From: JAFDZW01 sp035632315
GTDB lineage: Bacteria; Bacteroidota; Ignavibacteria; Palsa-1295
NCBI GenBank assembly: GCA_035632315.1
Contig: DASQGZ010000055.1
Span: forward strand, 43,682-107,681
Direction: 5' to 3'
DNA length: 64,000 bases
Part shown: piece by piece, positions 34,264-42,671 of the stretch
Layout of the letters: each line of letters starts with the position of its first letter
Position numbering within the stretch: position 1 is the first letter of the stretch
The notes under the pieces: model-generated
Told to the model about the DNA's origin: nothing
The model's input: only the letters and a program-made list of their open reading frames with translations
The model's database searches: none
Made by a program: the position numbers and the translations under genes

Positions 34264-34971
34264 TTATCCGGCTTTAAACGTGCTGTCCTCAATTTTCGGG
34301 TTAACTTCGATCTTCTTGATCGTTACCTCTCCCATCCCGGACGAAATACTCATCGGAACAGTGATACCTTCCGGTAATTTCTGAAAATTGCTATAGTTCA
34401 CTGTTTGCTCCTGTTCTTGCCCGTTTGCTTTGACCTTCTCGACTTCACGAATAAGATAATAGTTCGATGGGTCGATAAATTCGGTTATCACTTTCCCGGT
34501 TTTGAGCGTCAACTTAATCTTGTAACATTCCGTACCCTCGACATCCTCTTTACCGACAAACTCTGCCGTCGAACCCTTTTGTTTGTAATCAACCATTTTA
34601 CCTTGAATATCGAGCTGATCTTGTGATTCCTTCACATCGTCGGCAGTCATTGCTTCGGCTTGCTTCTGACCTTGAAAAGGCATGTAATACCAGCCGGCGG
34701 TGGGGGTCATGATCTGGTAACCGGTCATCCCCATGACGGTGATGTCCATCCGAAAGCCTTTATCCTGTGCGACGCAGAAAGACATATTAATATCCATCCC
34801 CTGCGCCGTTGAGGTGCCTTGCATTTTAACAGTGCTGACTTTTTTCCAAGCCGCCGCGCCGCCAATCGCGTCAAGATGCTTATTGATGATCTCATCGACC
34901 GTTTCCGCTCGAAGCGAGGCGGCGGTAATGAAAATCAGAATGACTGCCAGTAAAAACTTAGGTGTTCTCAT
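34264..34971 (-). CDS. LolA-like exported outer-membrane lipoprotein-sorting-type protein
   Basis: A 235-residue exported protein with signal peptide MRTPKFLLAVILIFITAASLRA. The mature part begins ETVDEIINKHLDAIGGAAAWKKVSTVKMQG and continues as a β-rich domain like LolA/DUF4292 (LolA-fold) proteins, with Gly/Gln/Met-rich strands. It lacks the Arg residue of canonical LolA in any clear form, so lipoprotein carriage is only a possibility. A terminator separates it from the next gene. Confidence 0.65.
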   Translation of the reverse strand: MRTPKFLLAVILIFITAASLRAETVDEIINKHLDAIGGAAAWKKVSTVKMQGTSTAQGMDINMSFCVAQDKGFRMDITVMGMTGYQIMTPTAGWYYMPFQGQKQAEAMTADDVKESQDQLDIQGKMVDYKQKGSTAEFVGKEDVEGTECYKIKLTLKTGKVITEFIDPSNYYLIREVEKVKANGQEQEQTVNYSNFQKLPEGITVPMSISSGMGEVTIKKIEVNPKIEDSTFKAG

Positions 34972-35181
34972 GATGAATGCCCTGAATTGTGAGTGGATAA
35001 AAATGACGTTTACCTGCCGTACCCTTCGATAGGAGATGAAATACGGCCATCAAACAGTGCCCTGTTCCTACGGGTTCAACGATGATGAGTTACAGGTTTG
35101 TTCGCGTTTCGACTCCGGTTGCCACTCCTGTCGGAACCTTGAAGCGGAAGGGGTCGTTTTGTGTCCCCCAATAAGTAGGAT

Positions 35182-35254
<73 letters not shown>

Positions 35255-35264
35255 CTTCGACAAG

Positions 35265-35290
35265 ACCACATCAAACGGTGTGGTTTTTTT
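35265..35290 (+). terminator. Terminator after the initiator tRNA
   Basis: A 6-bp stem (ACCACA 35265-35270 with TGTGGT 35279-35284) with an 8-base loop is followed by seven T. It ends the tRNA transcript; the convergent GNAT gene ends at 35309. Confidence 0.75.
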
Positions 35291-35308
35291 ATTTCTTGAA
35301 AAGGTCTT

Positions 35309-35803
35309 TTATATCGCTCTCAACTCATACTTTTGCTCGACGACATTTTTCCCAAACGCATTCGACGGCTTTTCTTCGACCAGACGAAAACCGTGACGCA
35401 AATATAAATTTGCGGCAGAAGATAATTCGCTCGTCGTCCAAAGATATGACGAGCTATAATTGCATTGATGAAGGAAATCCATATATAATTGCATCAATTT
35501 TTTTCCAAGGCCGATACCCCGATATTCCGGTTCGAGATAAAAATACCGAAGCTGCGCCGCATCGCCCCGATCTTGCAATAATAAGAAGCCGATGATCTTA
35601 TTGTTATGCTCGGCGATCCAAACGCGGTTCGTCTGCGAATCGTACTGTTCGTAAAATTCATAAAGGCCTTTTGCAACGTACGACTCGAATTCAATGCCAT
35701 ATCCATATTCTTCTTTATAAAGAATTCCATGCCGAAAAATTACATATCCCAGATCACCGGGACGAAGTTCTGTTCGAATGGAAATTTCTTCAGATGAGAT
35801 CAC
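35309..35803 (-). CDS. GNAT family N-acetyltransferase
   Basis: A 164-residue GNAT-fold protein: RTELRPGDLGYVIFRHG near the N-terminus, VWIAEHNNKIIGFLLLQD, and the acetyl-CoA motif YLEPEYRGIGLGKKLMQLYM at the usual distance, then LWTTSELSSAANLYLRHGFRLVEEKP. The layout matches MarR-associated or RimI-type small acetyltransferases. The acceptor is unknown. Confidence 0.9.
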   Translation of the reverse strand: MISSEEISIRTELRPGDLGYVIFRHGILYKEEYGYGIEFESYVAKGLYEFYEQYDSQTNRVWIAEHNNKIIGFLLLQDRGDAAQLRYFYLEPEYRGIGLGKKLMQLYMDFLHQCNYSSSYLWTTSELSSAANLYLRHGFRLVEEKPSNAFGKNVVEQKYELRAI

Positions 35804-35833
35804 AACACTCTAATACCTCTCGGGGCTGAGAGC

Positions 35834-36886
35834 TTAGAAAAGATATTCTGCGCCGATGCGATGCACATCCGGCGCAACAGGTCCCATTGCAGAAAGTGCA
35901 TAATCGAAATGAAGCTTCTGGAACACCATTCCCAGACCGAACGAAAAGCCGCCAAGCCCAAGGCCTTCGGGCGTATCAAGGTCGCGGCGCTTTTGATTCT
36001 CGTAACCGAAACGCAGACGGAAAACTTTGCTGACGGTAAATTCGCCGCCGATCGAGAAATCATTTAATGCGTACCAAAAATTACGGCCTTCTCTATCACG
36101 CGTAAGCTTACGAAACTCCAGGTGAATAACCAGCGGCAGACGTTCGAGCTTTTTCGAAACGCCAACCTGCAAATTGAACGGCAGGCTTTCCGTTACACCG
36201 GAATACGACGAGAGCTGCTTGCCGATATTCAGCGCCGATGCGCCAATTGTTAATAACAGCGGTTTGCTTTCATAAAACAATCCAAGATCTGCCGCAACAC
36301 CCGACGCGCTGTAACTTCCCGATACAAGTGTCGAAGAAATATATTTAACGGCAACGCCGTAGCGGACGGGCTGATCGGGAATGATACTCGAATACGCCAA
36401 CGAGATAGCCGCTTCGCCTGCTGAGAACGTATTCGTTAATTGCCCAAGATTATCCGCCCCCTGAAACGAGCCGTAATCGTTATAAACGACACCAATGCCG
36501 ATCCAACTTCCTTCGCCGAGGAATTCCGGAGCAGGCTGGCTATAAGCGACATAGCCCTGATTCATATCGAGAGCCATCTTCGTAAAGCCGAACGAAATAA
36601 GCGAGCCGGGCGCCATCGAATCGCGTTTGGTCTGCGTCGAAAGCGCGGCAGGATTCGAGAAGATCGTCGTCGGATCGTCCTTCATTGCAACGAACGTATT
36701 ACCCATCGCCGCCGCTCGGGCGCTCGACGGAACGGTGAGAATGCCAAATACCCCGGCTCTGCCGGAATTCTGATCCGAGCCGACAGTCGTTCCCGTCTGC
36801 GCCATCGCTGTCGAAGCTATTAAGACAACGAGCGCGGCATAACCCAGCCGCAGGACGATTCGCTTAAAAATTTGCTCTAACTCCAT
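35834..36886 (-). CDS. PorV/PorQ-family outer-membrane β-barrel protein (T9SS-associated)
   Basis: A 350-residue protein with signal peptide MELEQIFKRIVLRLGYAALV...AMAQ. The first mature segment, GILTVPSSARAAAMGNTFVAMKDDP, followed by FSNPAALS, is typical of the PorV/PorQ family, which belongs to the FadL-like barrels and takes part in type IX secretion. Alternating short strands end with the F at the C-terminus (GAEYLF). ATG at 36886 gives the signal start; 36928 is possible. It fits the two T9SS sorting-domain cargo proteins in this window. Confidence 0.8.
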   Translation of the reverse strand: MELEQIFKRIVLRLGYAALVVLIASTAMAQTGTTVGSDQNSGRAGVFGILTVPSSARAAAMGNTFVAMKDDPTTIFSNPAALSTQTKRDSMAPGSLISFGFTKMALDMNQGYVAYSQPAPEFLGEGSWIGIGVVYNDYGSFQGADNLGQLTNTFSAGEAAISLAYSSIIPDQPVRYGVAVKYISSTLVSGSYSASGVAADLGLFYESKPLLLTIGASALNIGKQLSSYSGVTESLPFNLQVGVSKKLERLPLVIHLEFRKLTRDREGRNFWYALNDFSIGGEFTVSKVFRLRFGYENQKRRDLDTPEGLGLGGFSFGLGMVFQKLHFDYALSAMGPVAPDVHRIGAEYLF

Positions 36887-37100
36887 TGAACACATACTAC
36901 ACTTATTAACAGGAGCAAGTTTCAGCATTGTCGGGGCAAATGTTTATCCCGACCTTCAATAAATAATCTCTGGAATCCATTAATCCGACGAATCCGAGTT
37001 CAGACAAATGTGCGCATGTAACTCCGTTATTTCTTTATCCCCCCTCTTCGCACGAAAAACAGTGAAAATTTGTAATAGAGACAGGAAGGAATCCGAGAAT

Positions 37101-37634
37101 ATGCAAAATAAACGCTCTATTACGCTCGTTGCAGTCTTTTTGGTCGCTGCGGTGAGCATTTTCCTCTTTGCACGGCCGCATACCGAGGATATGCGTTCGG
37201 CGTCGTTCGACGACCAAAAGCCCGCGCCCGATTTCTCGCTGCAGGACATTAACGGCAATATCGTCAAACTTTCCGATTTCAAAGGCAAGACCGTCGTGCT
37301 GAATTTCTGGGCGACGTGGTGCGCGCCGTGCCGTAAAGAGATCCCCGATTTCATTGAGATGCAAAACCAATACGGCAAAGACGGTTTGCAGTTCGTCGGC
37401 GTTGCGATCGATCAGGAAGGCGTGCAAGTGATCAAGCCGTTCGCAGAAAAAGCAAAGATGAATTATCCTGTTCTCGTCGGGGATGATGCTGTGTTCGCGA
37501 AGTTCGGCGGCGGCAATGCAATCCCGGTGACATTTTTGATCGATAAGAAAGGAGCGATCCGAAATTCATACGTCGGGATGCGCCCGAAAGCATCGCTCGA
37601 AGAAATGGTGCTCGCGCTGATGAGGGAAAAATAG
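37101..37634 (+). CDS. TlpA/ResA-like membrane-anchored thioredoxin
   Basis: A 177-residue thioredoxin-fold protein with an N-terminal membrane anchor (ITLVAVFLVAAVSIFLFA) and redox motif ATWCAPCRKEIP. The AlkA-type insertion and cis-Pro region AIPVTFLI are present. TlpA/ResA proteins work in the periplasm, reducing cysteines during cytochrome c maturation or other thiol tasks. ATG at 37101 is chosen because the anchor follows it; the open frame runs back to 37008. It precedes pgpH by 30 bases, within which a heptamer repeat lies. Confidence 0.88.
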   Translation: MQNKRSITLVAVFLVAAVSIFLFARPHTEDMRSASFDDQKPAPDFSLQDINGNIVKLSDFKGKTVVLNFWATWCAPCRKEIPDFIEMQNQYGKDGLQFVGVAIDQEGVQVIKPFAEKAKMNYPVLVGDDAVFAKFGGGNAIPVTFLIDKKGAIRNSYVGMRPKASLEEMVLALMREK

Positions 37635-37655
37635 TACTGAGTACCGGGTACTGAA
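37635..37655. repeat. 7-base tandem repeat between tlpA-like and pgpH genes
   Basis: Three heptamers, TACTGAG, TACCGGG and TACTGAA, start one base after the stop codon of the thioredoxin gene. The array fills most of the intergenic gap and has the same period as the copies in coaBC. Confidence 0.65.
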
Positions 37656-37664
37656 AAATAAGAT

Positions 37665-39935
37665 ATGAAACGCGCACTTTCGCGATTGTTCGAACGCATT
37701 ACGACATCGCTTCGCAGCCACCGCTGGCGGCAATCGAAGTTTGTGCGCTTTTCCATCGGGATCGGGCTGACGCTCATTCTCGCACTGCTCTTCCCGCAGG
37801 CACAATCGCCGCAGAACGTCACCGGGTATTCCGTTGGTGCGCTCTGGACAAGCTCCGACGTTATTGCCCCATTTAATTTCAGACTCCTTAAAGATCCCGT
37901 CAAATACAGAAACGAAGTTTCAAAAGCGCTCGAAGGATATTACCCTGTTTTTACCGTCGATAGTTCTGCAAAAACAAAAAGCATCGAGCGCATAACGGCG
38001 GCGCTTGTGGTCATTTCACCCGCCGACAGTTCGAACGCCGCTGCCGATTCGCTGACAAAGCTGATTTCAACAGCAGAGCTATCGCAAGACGAACGCACGA
38101 CGCTCGCGCGCTATTTATCGGAATCAGCGACGCTCACAGCAAAAAGTAAGGAGCCGAAATTCGCGCCGGTCATTGCTGAGATCGCAAAGCTTTACGAAAA
38201 TAATTATATCTATAGTTCGATTCCGCAGGAATATAATTCCCCATCAAGAACGATCGTCATTCGCAGCCGTGCAAACGAAGAGACAGTCGATACGGTCGGC
38301 GATCTTGTCTCGCTCGAAGCCGCGCGCAACGAACTTGCTGAAGGATTCGACAGATCGCTCCGTGGAAAAAAAGAACTGCGTCAGGCGCTCGTCAAGCTTG
38401 CCGCTGTTGTACTCGTTCCGAGCGTTACGTATGATCAGCCGCAATCGGATAGTTCGCGCAAGCTGATCGCCAGCCGTATCCCGCGCACCGAAGGCATTGT
38501 GCAGGAAGGTCAGAAGATCATCGGCAAAGGCGATATTATCACGCCGCAGGCAAAAGCTGCGCTCGAATCGCTTGCCGAAGCTCGCATCGAGCAAGGCGGC
38601 ACCGGTGCGGCGATCGGCAGAGCGCTCGGCACGATCGGGCACGTGTTTATTATCGTGACGCTGTTCGTTCTGTATGTAAAATTCATTCGCCGCCGCATTT
38701 ATAAAGATAATGCGCAGCTGCTCTTGATCTCGCTCATTCTTATTTTCCCGGCATTGCTCGCATACGTTTCTGTCGGGATCAGAACATCATTTCCGCTCGA
38801 ATATCTGATTCTCATCCCGGTCGCATCGATGCTCTTGACGGTGCTCTTCGATTCGCGCACAGGTTTTTATGGCACGGTGATCGCCGCGCTGCTTGTCGCG
38901 GGCATTCGCGGTAACGATTACAGCGTTGCACTTGCCGGACTTTCTGCGGGATCGTTCGCTGCATACACAGTGCGCGATCTTCGGAGCCGTTCGCAATTAT
39001 TCAAAAGTACCGGATTTATTTTTCTCGGCTACTTGATCGCGATCGCCGCATTATCGTTCGAGCGTGGGACCCCATTGAACGAACTCGCGCTCGAACTCGC
39101 TGCCGCCGCCGGTAATGCACTGCTTTCGCCCGTGCTGACACTCGGCGCGGTATTTGCGATCGAAGGGATCTTCGATACAATGACCGATCTGAAATTATCC
39201 GATTACAACGACATCAATCATCCCCTGCTGCAGCGGCTGACGATGGAAGCGCCGGGGACCTATCACCACACAATGCTTGTCGCACAGCTTGCCGAGAACG
39301 CGGCGGTCGCGATCGGCGCGAATGCGCTGCTTGCGAAAGTCGGCGCGATGTATCACGATGTGGGCAAGATCGCTTCGCCGTCGGATTTCATCGAGAATCA
39401 AATTGCCGATCAGGGAAATGTTCACGATACACTTTCGGCGATCGAGAGCGCGTCGCGCGTCAGAGCGCATGTGATCGCCGGCATAGCGCTCGCGCGCGAA
39501 TACCGGCTGCCGGAAAAACTAGTGGATTTCATTCCGATGCATCACGGCACGATGCGCATTTCATTTTTTTATCAGCAAGCGCTGAATTCACTTTCATCCG
39601 GCGGCACGATCAACGATTCGATGTTCCGTTATCCCGGACCGAAACCAAATTCGAAAGAAACGGCGATCGTAATGCTCGCCGACGCATCGGAAGCGATCGC
39701 GCGAAATCTTGTCGCTCGTCTTGACGAGCCGACCATTGAGATCCTCGAAGAAGAACTCGCAAAACTTTTTCGCGAACGCATCGCCGACGGACAGCTCGAC
39801 GAATGCGACCTGACGATGCGCGATCTCGTGATCATCAGGAGTGTGTTTGCGCGTCTGCTCATCGGCACGTTCCATGCACGCATCAATTACCCGCAGCCTG
39901 CAACACATCGAACCGAAACGACGGCAAATGCCTGA
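37665..39935 (+). CDS. pgpH: PgpH-type HD-domain phosphodiesterase (7TMR-HD), likely c-di-AMP hydrolase
   Basis: A 756-residue membrane protein with an N-terminal helix, an extracytoplasmic 7TMR-HDED domain (about 60-300), about seven transmembrane helices (about 330-490) and a cytoplasmic HD domain. The HD region has TYHHTMLVAQLAENAA, AMYHDVGKI and PMHHGTMRI. In Firmicutes PgpH degrades cyclic di-AMP; the same activity is inferred here. No diadenylate cyclase (DisA/CdaA) gene is visible in the window. Its stop overlaps xerD by 8 bases. Confidence 0.9.
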   Translation: MKRALSRLFERITTSLRSHRWRQSKFVRFSIGIGLTLILALLFPQAQSPQNVTGYSVGALWTSSDVIAPFNFRLLKDPVKYRNEVSKALEGYYPVFTVDSSAKTKSIERITAALVVISPADSSNAAADSLTKLISTAELSQDERTTLARYLSESATLTAKSKEPKFAPVIAEIAKLYENNYIYSSIPQEYNSPSRTIVIRSRANEETVDTVGDLVSLEAARNELAEGFDRSLRGKKELRQALVKLAAVVLVPSVTYDQPQSDSSRKLIASRIPRTEGIVQEGQKIIGKGDIITPQAKAALESLAEARIEQGGTGAAIGRALGTIGHVFIIVTLFVLYVKFIRRRIYKDNAQLLLISLILIFPALLAYVSVGIRTSFPLEYLILIPVASMLLTVLFDSRTGFYGTVIAALLVAGIRGNDYSVALAGLSAGSFAAYTVRDLRSRSQLFKSTGFIFLGYLIAIAALSFERGTPLNELALELAAAAGNALLSPVLTLGAVFAIEGIFDTMTDLKLSDYNDINHPLLQRLTMEAPGTYHHTMLVAQLAENAAVAIGANALLAKVGAMYHDVGKIASPSDFIENQIADQGNVHDTLSAIESASRVRAHVIAGIALAREYRLPEKLVDFIPMHHGTMRISFFYQQALNSLSSGGTINDSMFRYPGPKPNSKETAIVMLADASEAIARNLVARLDEPTIEILEEELAKLFRERIADGQLDECDLTMRDLVIIRSVFARLLIGTFHARINYPQPATHRTETTANA

Positions 39936-40833
39936 GCACAAACGCAGCAACGAAGAACGGTCATATCTGTCGTATCTAAAGATCGAACGCGGGCTTAGCC
40001 GCAACTCGCTCGATGCTTACGGCCGGGACATTGCAAAGCTCTCCGCATTCCTTTCTGATCACAAAAAAAATGTTGCCACTGCGAAGACGAACGATCTTCA
40101 GCGATTTATCAAACAACTCTCCGAGGCGGGTCTCGAACGAACGAGCATAGCACGCATCATATCTACAGCGAGAGGTTTTTATAGGTTTCTTCTCACGGAG
40201 CGCACGGTTGAATCCGACCCGACCGAAGCGCTCGAACTCAAAACGCCGCGCCGCCAGCCCCCGGATGTTCTGACGGTCGAAGAAGTTGAAAATATCTTAA
40301 CGCAGCCTGATCTCTCGACAAAGAAAGGCGTTCGTGACAGAGCAATATTGGAGTTTCTCTATGCGACCGGCGCGCGTGTTTCTGAAGTTACCATGCTCAC
40401 GCTCGGTCAACTGTTTCTTGCCGATGGTTTCGTGCGGCTCTTCGGTAAAGGCAGTAAAGAACGCATCGTTCCGATCGGAAAAATTGCGATCAAATATCTC
40501 GACAAATATCTCTCGACCGTTCGTCCAACGCTTGTTCGTTCGTCGAAAATGACCGACGCGATCTTTCTCAATCAAAAACTCGGCACAGCAATGAGCCGAA
40601 TGGCGGTCTGGAATATCATTCAAGAATATTGCAGAGCGGCGAAGATCGAGAAGCATATCACACCCCATACAATGCGCCATTCGTTCGCGACACATCTGCT
40701 CGAAGGCGGCGCCGACTTGCGTATTGTGCAAGAACTGCTCGGCCATGCCGATATTTCGACGACTGAAATTTATACGCACCTCGACCGCTCGTACCTCATC
40801 GAAGTGCATAAACGGTTTCATCCGAGAGGGTGA
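39928..40833 (+). CDS. Tyrosine recombinase XerD-like
   Basis: A 301-residue site-specific recombinase. The N-terminal SAM-like domain has SYLSYLKIERGLSRNSLDAYGRDI; the catalytic domain has ATGARVSEVTML (first Arg), HTMRHSFATHLLEGG (His-x-x-Arg) and the C-terminal STTEIYTHLDRSYL (nucleophile Tyr). Length, with no extra domains, fits XerC/D chromosome-dimer resolution more than an integrase. ATG at 39928 is chosen; it overlaps pgpH by 8 bases. Xer identity (C versus D) cannot be decided by eye. Confidence 0.93.
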   Translation: MPEHKRSNEERSYLSYLKIERGLSRNSLDAYGRDIAKLSAFLSDHKKNVATAKTNDLQRFIKQLSEAGLERTSIARIISTARGFYRFLLTERTVESDPTEALELKTPRRQPPDVLTVEEVENILTQPDLSTKKGVRDRAILEFLYATGARVSEVTMLTLGQLFLADGFVRLFGKGSKERIVPIGKIAIKYLDKYLSTVRPTLVRSSKMTDAIFLNQKLGTAMSRMAVWNIIQEYCRAAKIEKHITPHTMRHSFATHLLEGGADLRIVQELLGHADISTTEIYTHLDRSYLIEVHKRFHPRG

Positions 40834-40836
40834 GGA

Positions 40837-40871
40837 GTGTAGTGTGTAATATGTAATGTGTAATGTGTGTT
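40837..40871. repeat. 7-base tandem repeat after the xer gene
   Basis: Five heptamers run from 40837: GTGTAGT, GTGTAAT (40844), ATGTAAT, GTGTAAT (40858) and GTGTGTT. They lie in the 47-base gap between the recombinase stop and yidD. Same period as the other arrays. Confidence 0.7.
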
Positions 40872-40880
40872 TGAAGAATT

Positions 40881-41090
40881 ATGCGGCGCATATTTGTTTT
40901 TTTGATTCGAATGTATCAGCGGCTTCTCTCGCCCATGCTTGGCAATAATTGCCGCTTCGAACCGACCTGCAGCGAATATTCCGCGCAAGCGATAATGAAA
41001 TATGGTATTTTCAAAGGCAGTTGGCTTGGCATCAAACGCATCGGCAGATGTCACCCGCTTCATCCAGGCGGATATGACCCGGTGCCCTAA
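40881..41090 (+). CDS. yidD: Membrane protein insertion efficiency factor YidD
   Basis: A 69-residue protein of the YidD family, short and cationic with the signature YQRLLSPMLGNNCRFEPTCSEYSAQAI and GRCHPLHPGGYDPVP. It is thought to aid YidC-dependent membrane insertion. yidD normally lies in the rpmH-rnpA-yidD-yidC group; here it is convergent with rnpA and rpmH, with a REP-like half-repeat between them. Confidence 0.95.
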   Translation: MRRIFVFLIRMYQRLLSPMLGNNCRFEPTCSEYSAQAIMKYGIFKGSWLGIKRIGRCHPLHPGGYDPVP

Positions 41091-41103
41091 GTAATCGGAT
41101 TTA

Positions 41104-41132
41104 ATGTCATTCTCAGGCATCAGCCGAAGAAC
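41104..41132. repeat. Half-copy of the REP-like repeat
   Basis: GTCATTCTCAGGCAT followed by CAGCCGAAGAAC matches the left arm of the inverted repeat at 28141 (same GTCATTCT-AGG and CCGAAGAA blocks). No matching right arm is visible nearby. It sits between yidD and rnpA. Confidence 0.6.
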
Positions 41133-41545
41133 GATAACTGTTGAGCAATGTCCTCGACCTCTCTTCGTATCACATCCCAATTCATTCTTGCGCTGGGCTT
41201 CTCGCGAATGAAAAGCGAGACGATCATCTGCCTGTTTGCATTTTGTAATTGCATTGCCAGCTTCTCCATCGACTCTGAATTTCTCACTACTTCGCGCAGC
41301 CAGCGCTTGAGTTTGTTGCGTTCGTGCGCTTTGCGAATATATCGCTTCGGCGTGACAAGAAGAAATAATAACGGATGAGCGTCACTCGAATTTTCGAGAA
41401 CAATATACCGCACACCGATCTTGCCGTCATAACGCAAGCGTTTGCCTCGGGCAAAGAGCTCATCGATGTCATGGCGCAGGCGAAGCAGTCCGATATGTTC
41501 GTTTATGGTTGCGATTTTTTCCCCATGTGTAAAAGAGAAGAGCAT
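41120..41545 (-). CDS. rnpA: Ribonuclease P protein component
   Basis: A 141-residue RnpA-type protein. The family motif is RKAHERNKLKRWLREVVR, and LLFLLVTPKRYI and RLRHDIDELFARGKRLRYDG are usual. The only ATG at the expected place (41545) lies inside the 3' arm of a perfect hairpin (41539-41576); there is no other canonical start before the conserved region. The first ~15 residues are not conserved. The next upstream gene is rpmH, as in most bacteria. Confidence 0.95.
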   Translation of the reverse strand: MLFSFTHGEKIATINEHIGLLRLRHDIDELFARGKRLRYDGKIGVRYIVLENSSDAHPLLFLLVTPKRYIRKAHERNKLKRWLREVVRNSESMEKLAMQLQNANRQMIVSLFIREKPSARMNWDVIRREVEDIAQQLSFFG

Positions 41546-41576
41546 CGCAGACTGGTTTTACAGTCTGCGATGCTCT
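41539..41576 (-). promoter_or_regulatory. Perfect hairpin overlapping the rnpA start (terminator or translation attenuator)
   Basis: The inverted repeat AGAGCATCGCAGACT (41539-41553) and AGTCTGCGATGCTCT (41562-41576) is perfect over 15 bp with an 8-base loop. On the minus strand it follows rpmH and is trailed by TCTCTTTT, so it could terminate. It also contains the rnpA ATG (41545-41543) in its second arm, which would be paired in the folded state. Confidence 0.75.
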
Positions 41577-41610
41577 CCAATGATAAAAACCTGACTAAAA
41601 TTCGGCGCGA

Positions 41611-41757
41611 TTACTTTTCGTCGCTCGTTGTCAGCTTCCAGCGCCCTTTTGCACGCCGTGAGCTGAGCACGCGCTGGCCGTTCGTCGTTGCCATGCGGGC
41701 GCGGAATCCGTGCTTATTGGCACGTTTGCGGCGGCTCGGCTGAAATGTCCTCTTCAT
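41611..41757 (-). CDS. rpmH: 50S ribosomal protein L34
   Basis: A 48-residue protein beginning MKRTFQPSRRKRANKHGFRARM, the invariant L34 N-terminus, and ending TTSDEK. Length is normal. It lies upstream of rnpA on the same strand, the classical arrangement. It is too short for many ORF tools but is certain. About 65 bases separate its stop from the rnpA start, and the hairpin lies there. Confidence 0.98.
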   Translation of the reverse strand: MKRTFQPSRRKRANKHGFRARMATTNGQRVLSSRRAKGRWKLTTSDEK

Positions 41758-41878
41758 TATCCGTTCTCCTTCATCTGTAAAATTGGGACGCTATTAACAG
41801 GGTCAGGAGGCGGAAAGTTCAATGGCTGCGGCTGTCGTAATCTCGTGACACAAATATCTATTTAATCGTTACCCTCAC

Positions 41879-42583
41879 GTGAATAAAAAACAAAAAAGCC
41901 AGCTTATTATTCTCAGCGCTGCGATCGCATTGCTCGTGATATTATATATCGTTGCCAATCGCAACACTTCGCAACAGGGGACACTCTCACAGCCCTCACC
42001 GCAATCCGGGACAAATGAATCAGCAGCCGGGACATTTCACGGTATTCCACCTGAAGGCGATGGCGGCGATGCAATGCTGAATAAATTAAAGAACCGTTGG
42101 TCGGCGCCTGTAAGCGCAACGCCGATGAGCGTCGATGAGATCATCGGCTTCACTCATAACGATCTCGATAACGCCGGACGCGGACATAGGGGCGAGTGGA
42201 GCGATGATGCTCTCGCACAGGCAAGCGGCAAAGAAAAGCTTGGCGTTACTGTCGAAGGTTATCTTATTGCTGCAAAAGAATCAGGCCCGGAGTCGTGCAA
42301 CGGACACAGCGACATTTATCGCGATTTTCATATTTGGATCGGCTCCTCACCCGATGCAGCGAAAAGCGAAAGTATCATCGTCGAAATGACGCCGTTCTGG
42401 AAAGAGCAATACCCCGAGTGGACGCTTCGCCGGCTTGAATCGGAAGTTTCAAGCCATCCGAAAATGCGTGTTACGGGTTGGATGCTATGGGATGAAGAAC
42501 ATCCTGACGAAGTCGGCAGATCGCGCGGTTCGCAATGGGAGGTGCATCCGGTCACGAAGTTCGAAGAGATCGGTGGAAATTAG
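41879..42583 (+). CDS. Membrane-anchored protein with OB-fold-like domain, unknown function
   Basis: A 234-residue protein with GTG start, an N-terminal transmembrane anchor (LIILSAAIALLVILYIVA) and an outside domain. The stretch TVEGYLIAAKESGPESCNGHSDIYRDFHIWIG and the later RVTGWMLWDEEHP...RGSQWEVHPVTKFE look like strands of a small OB-fold-type domain. Conserved His/Glu/Asp residues suggest metal or nucleic-acid contact, but nothing is certain. I recognise no named family. Confidence 0.55.
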   Translation: MNKKQKSQLIILSAAIALLVILYIVANRNTSQQGTLSQPSPQSGTNESAAGTFHGIPPEGDGGDAMLNKLKNRWSAPVSATPMSVDEIIGFTHNDLDNAGRGHRGEWSDDALAQASGKEKLGVTVEGYLIAAKESGPESCNGHSDIYRDFHIWIGSSPDAAKSESIIVEMTPFWKEQYPEWTLRRLESEVSSHPKMRVTGWMLWDEEHPDEVGRSRGSQWEVHPVTKFEEIGGN

Positions 42584-42671
42584 TTACAGCATCTGCGTGC
42601 ACCTACACAGGTAACCTAATTCTCATTTTCCTCGTTACAAGGGCTTGTCAAATAATACGCAAAAAATATAT

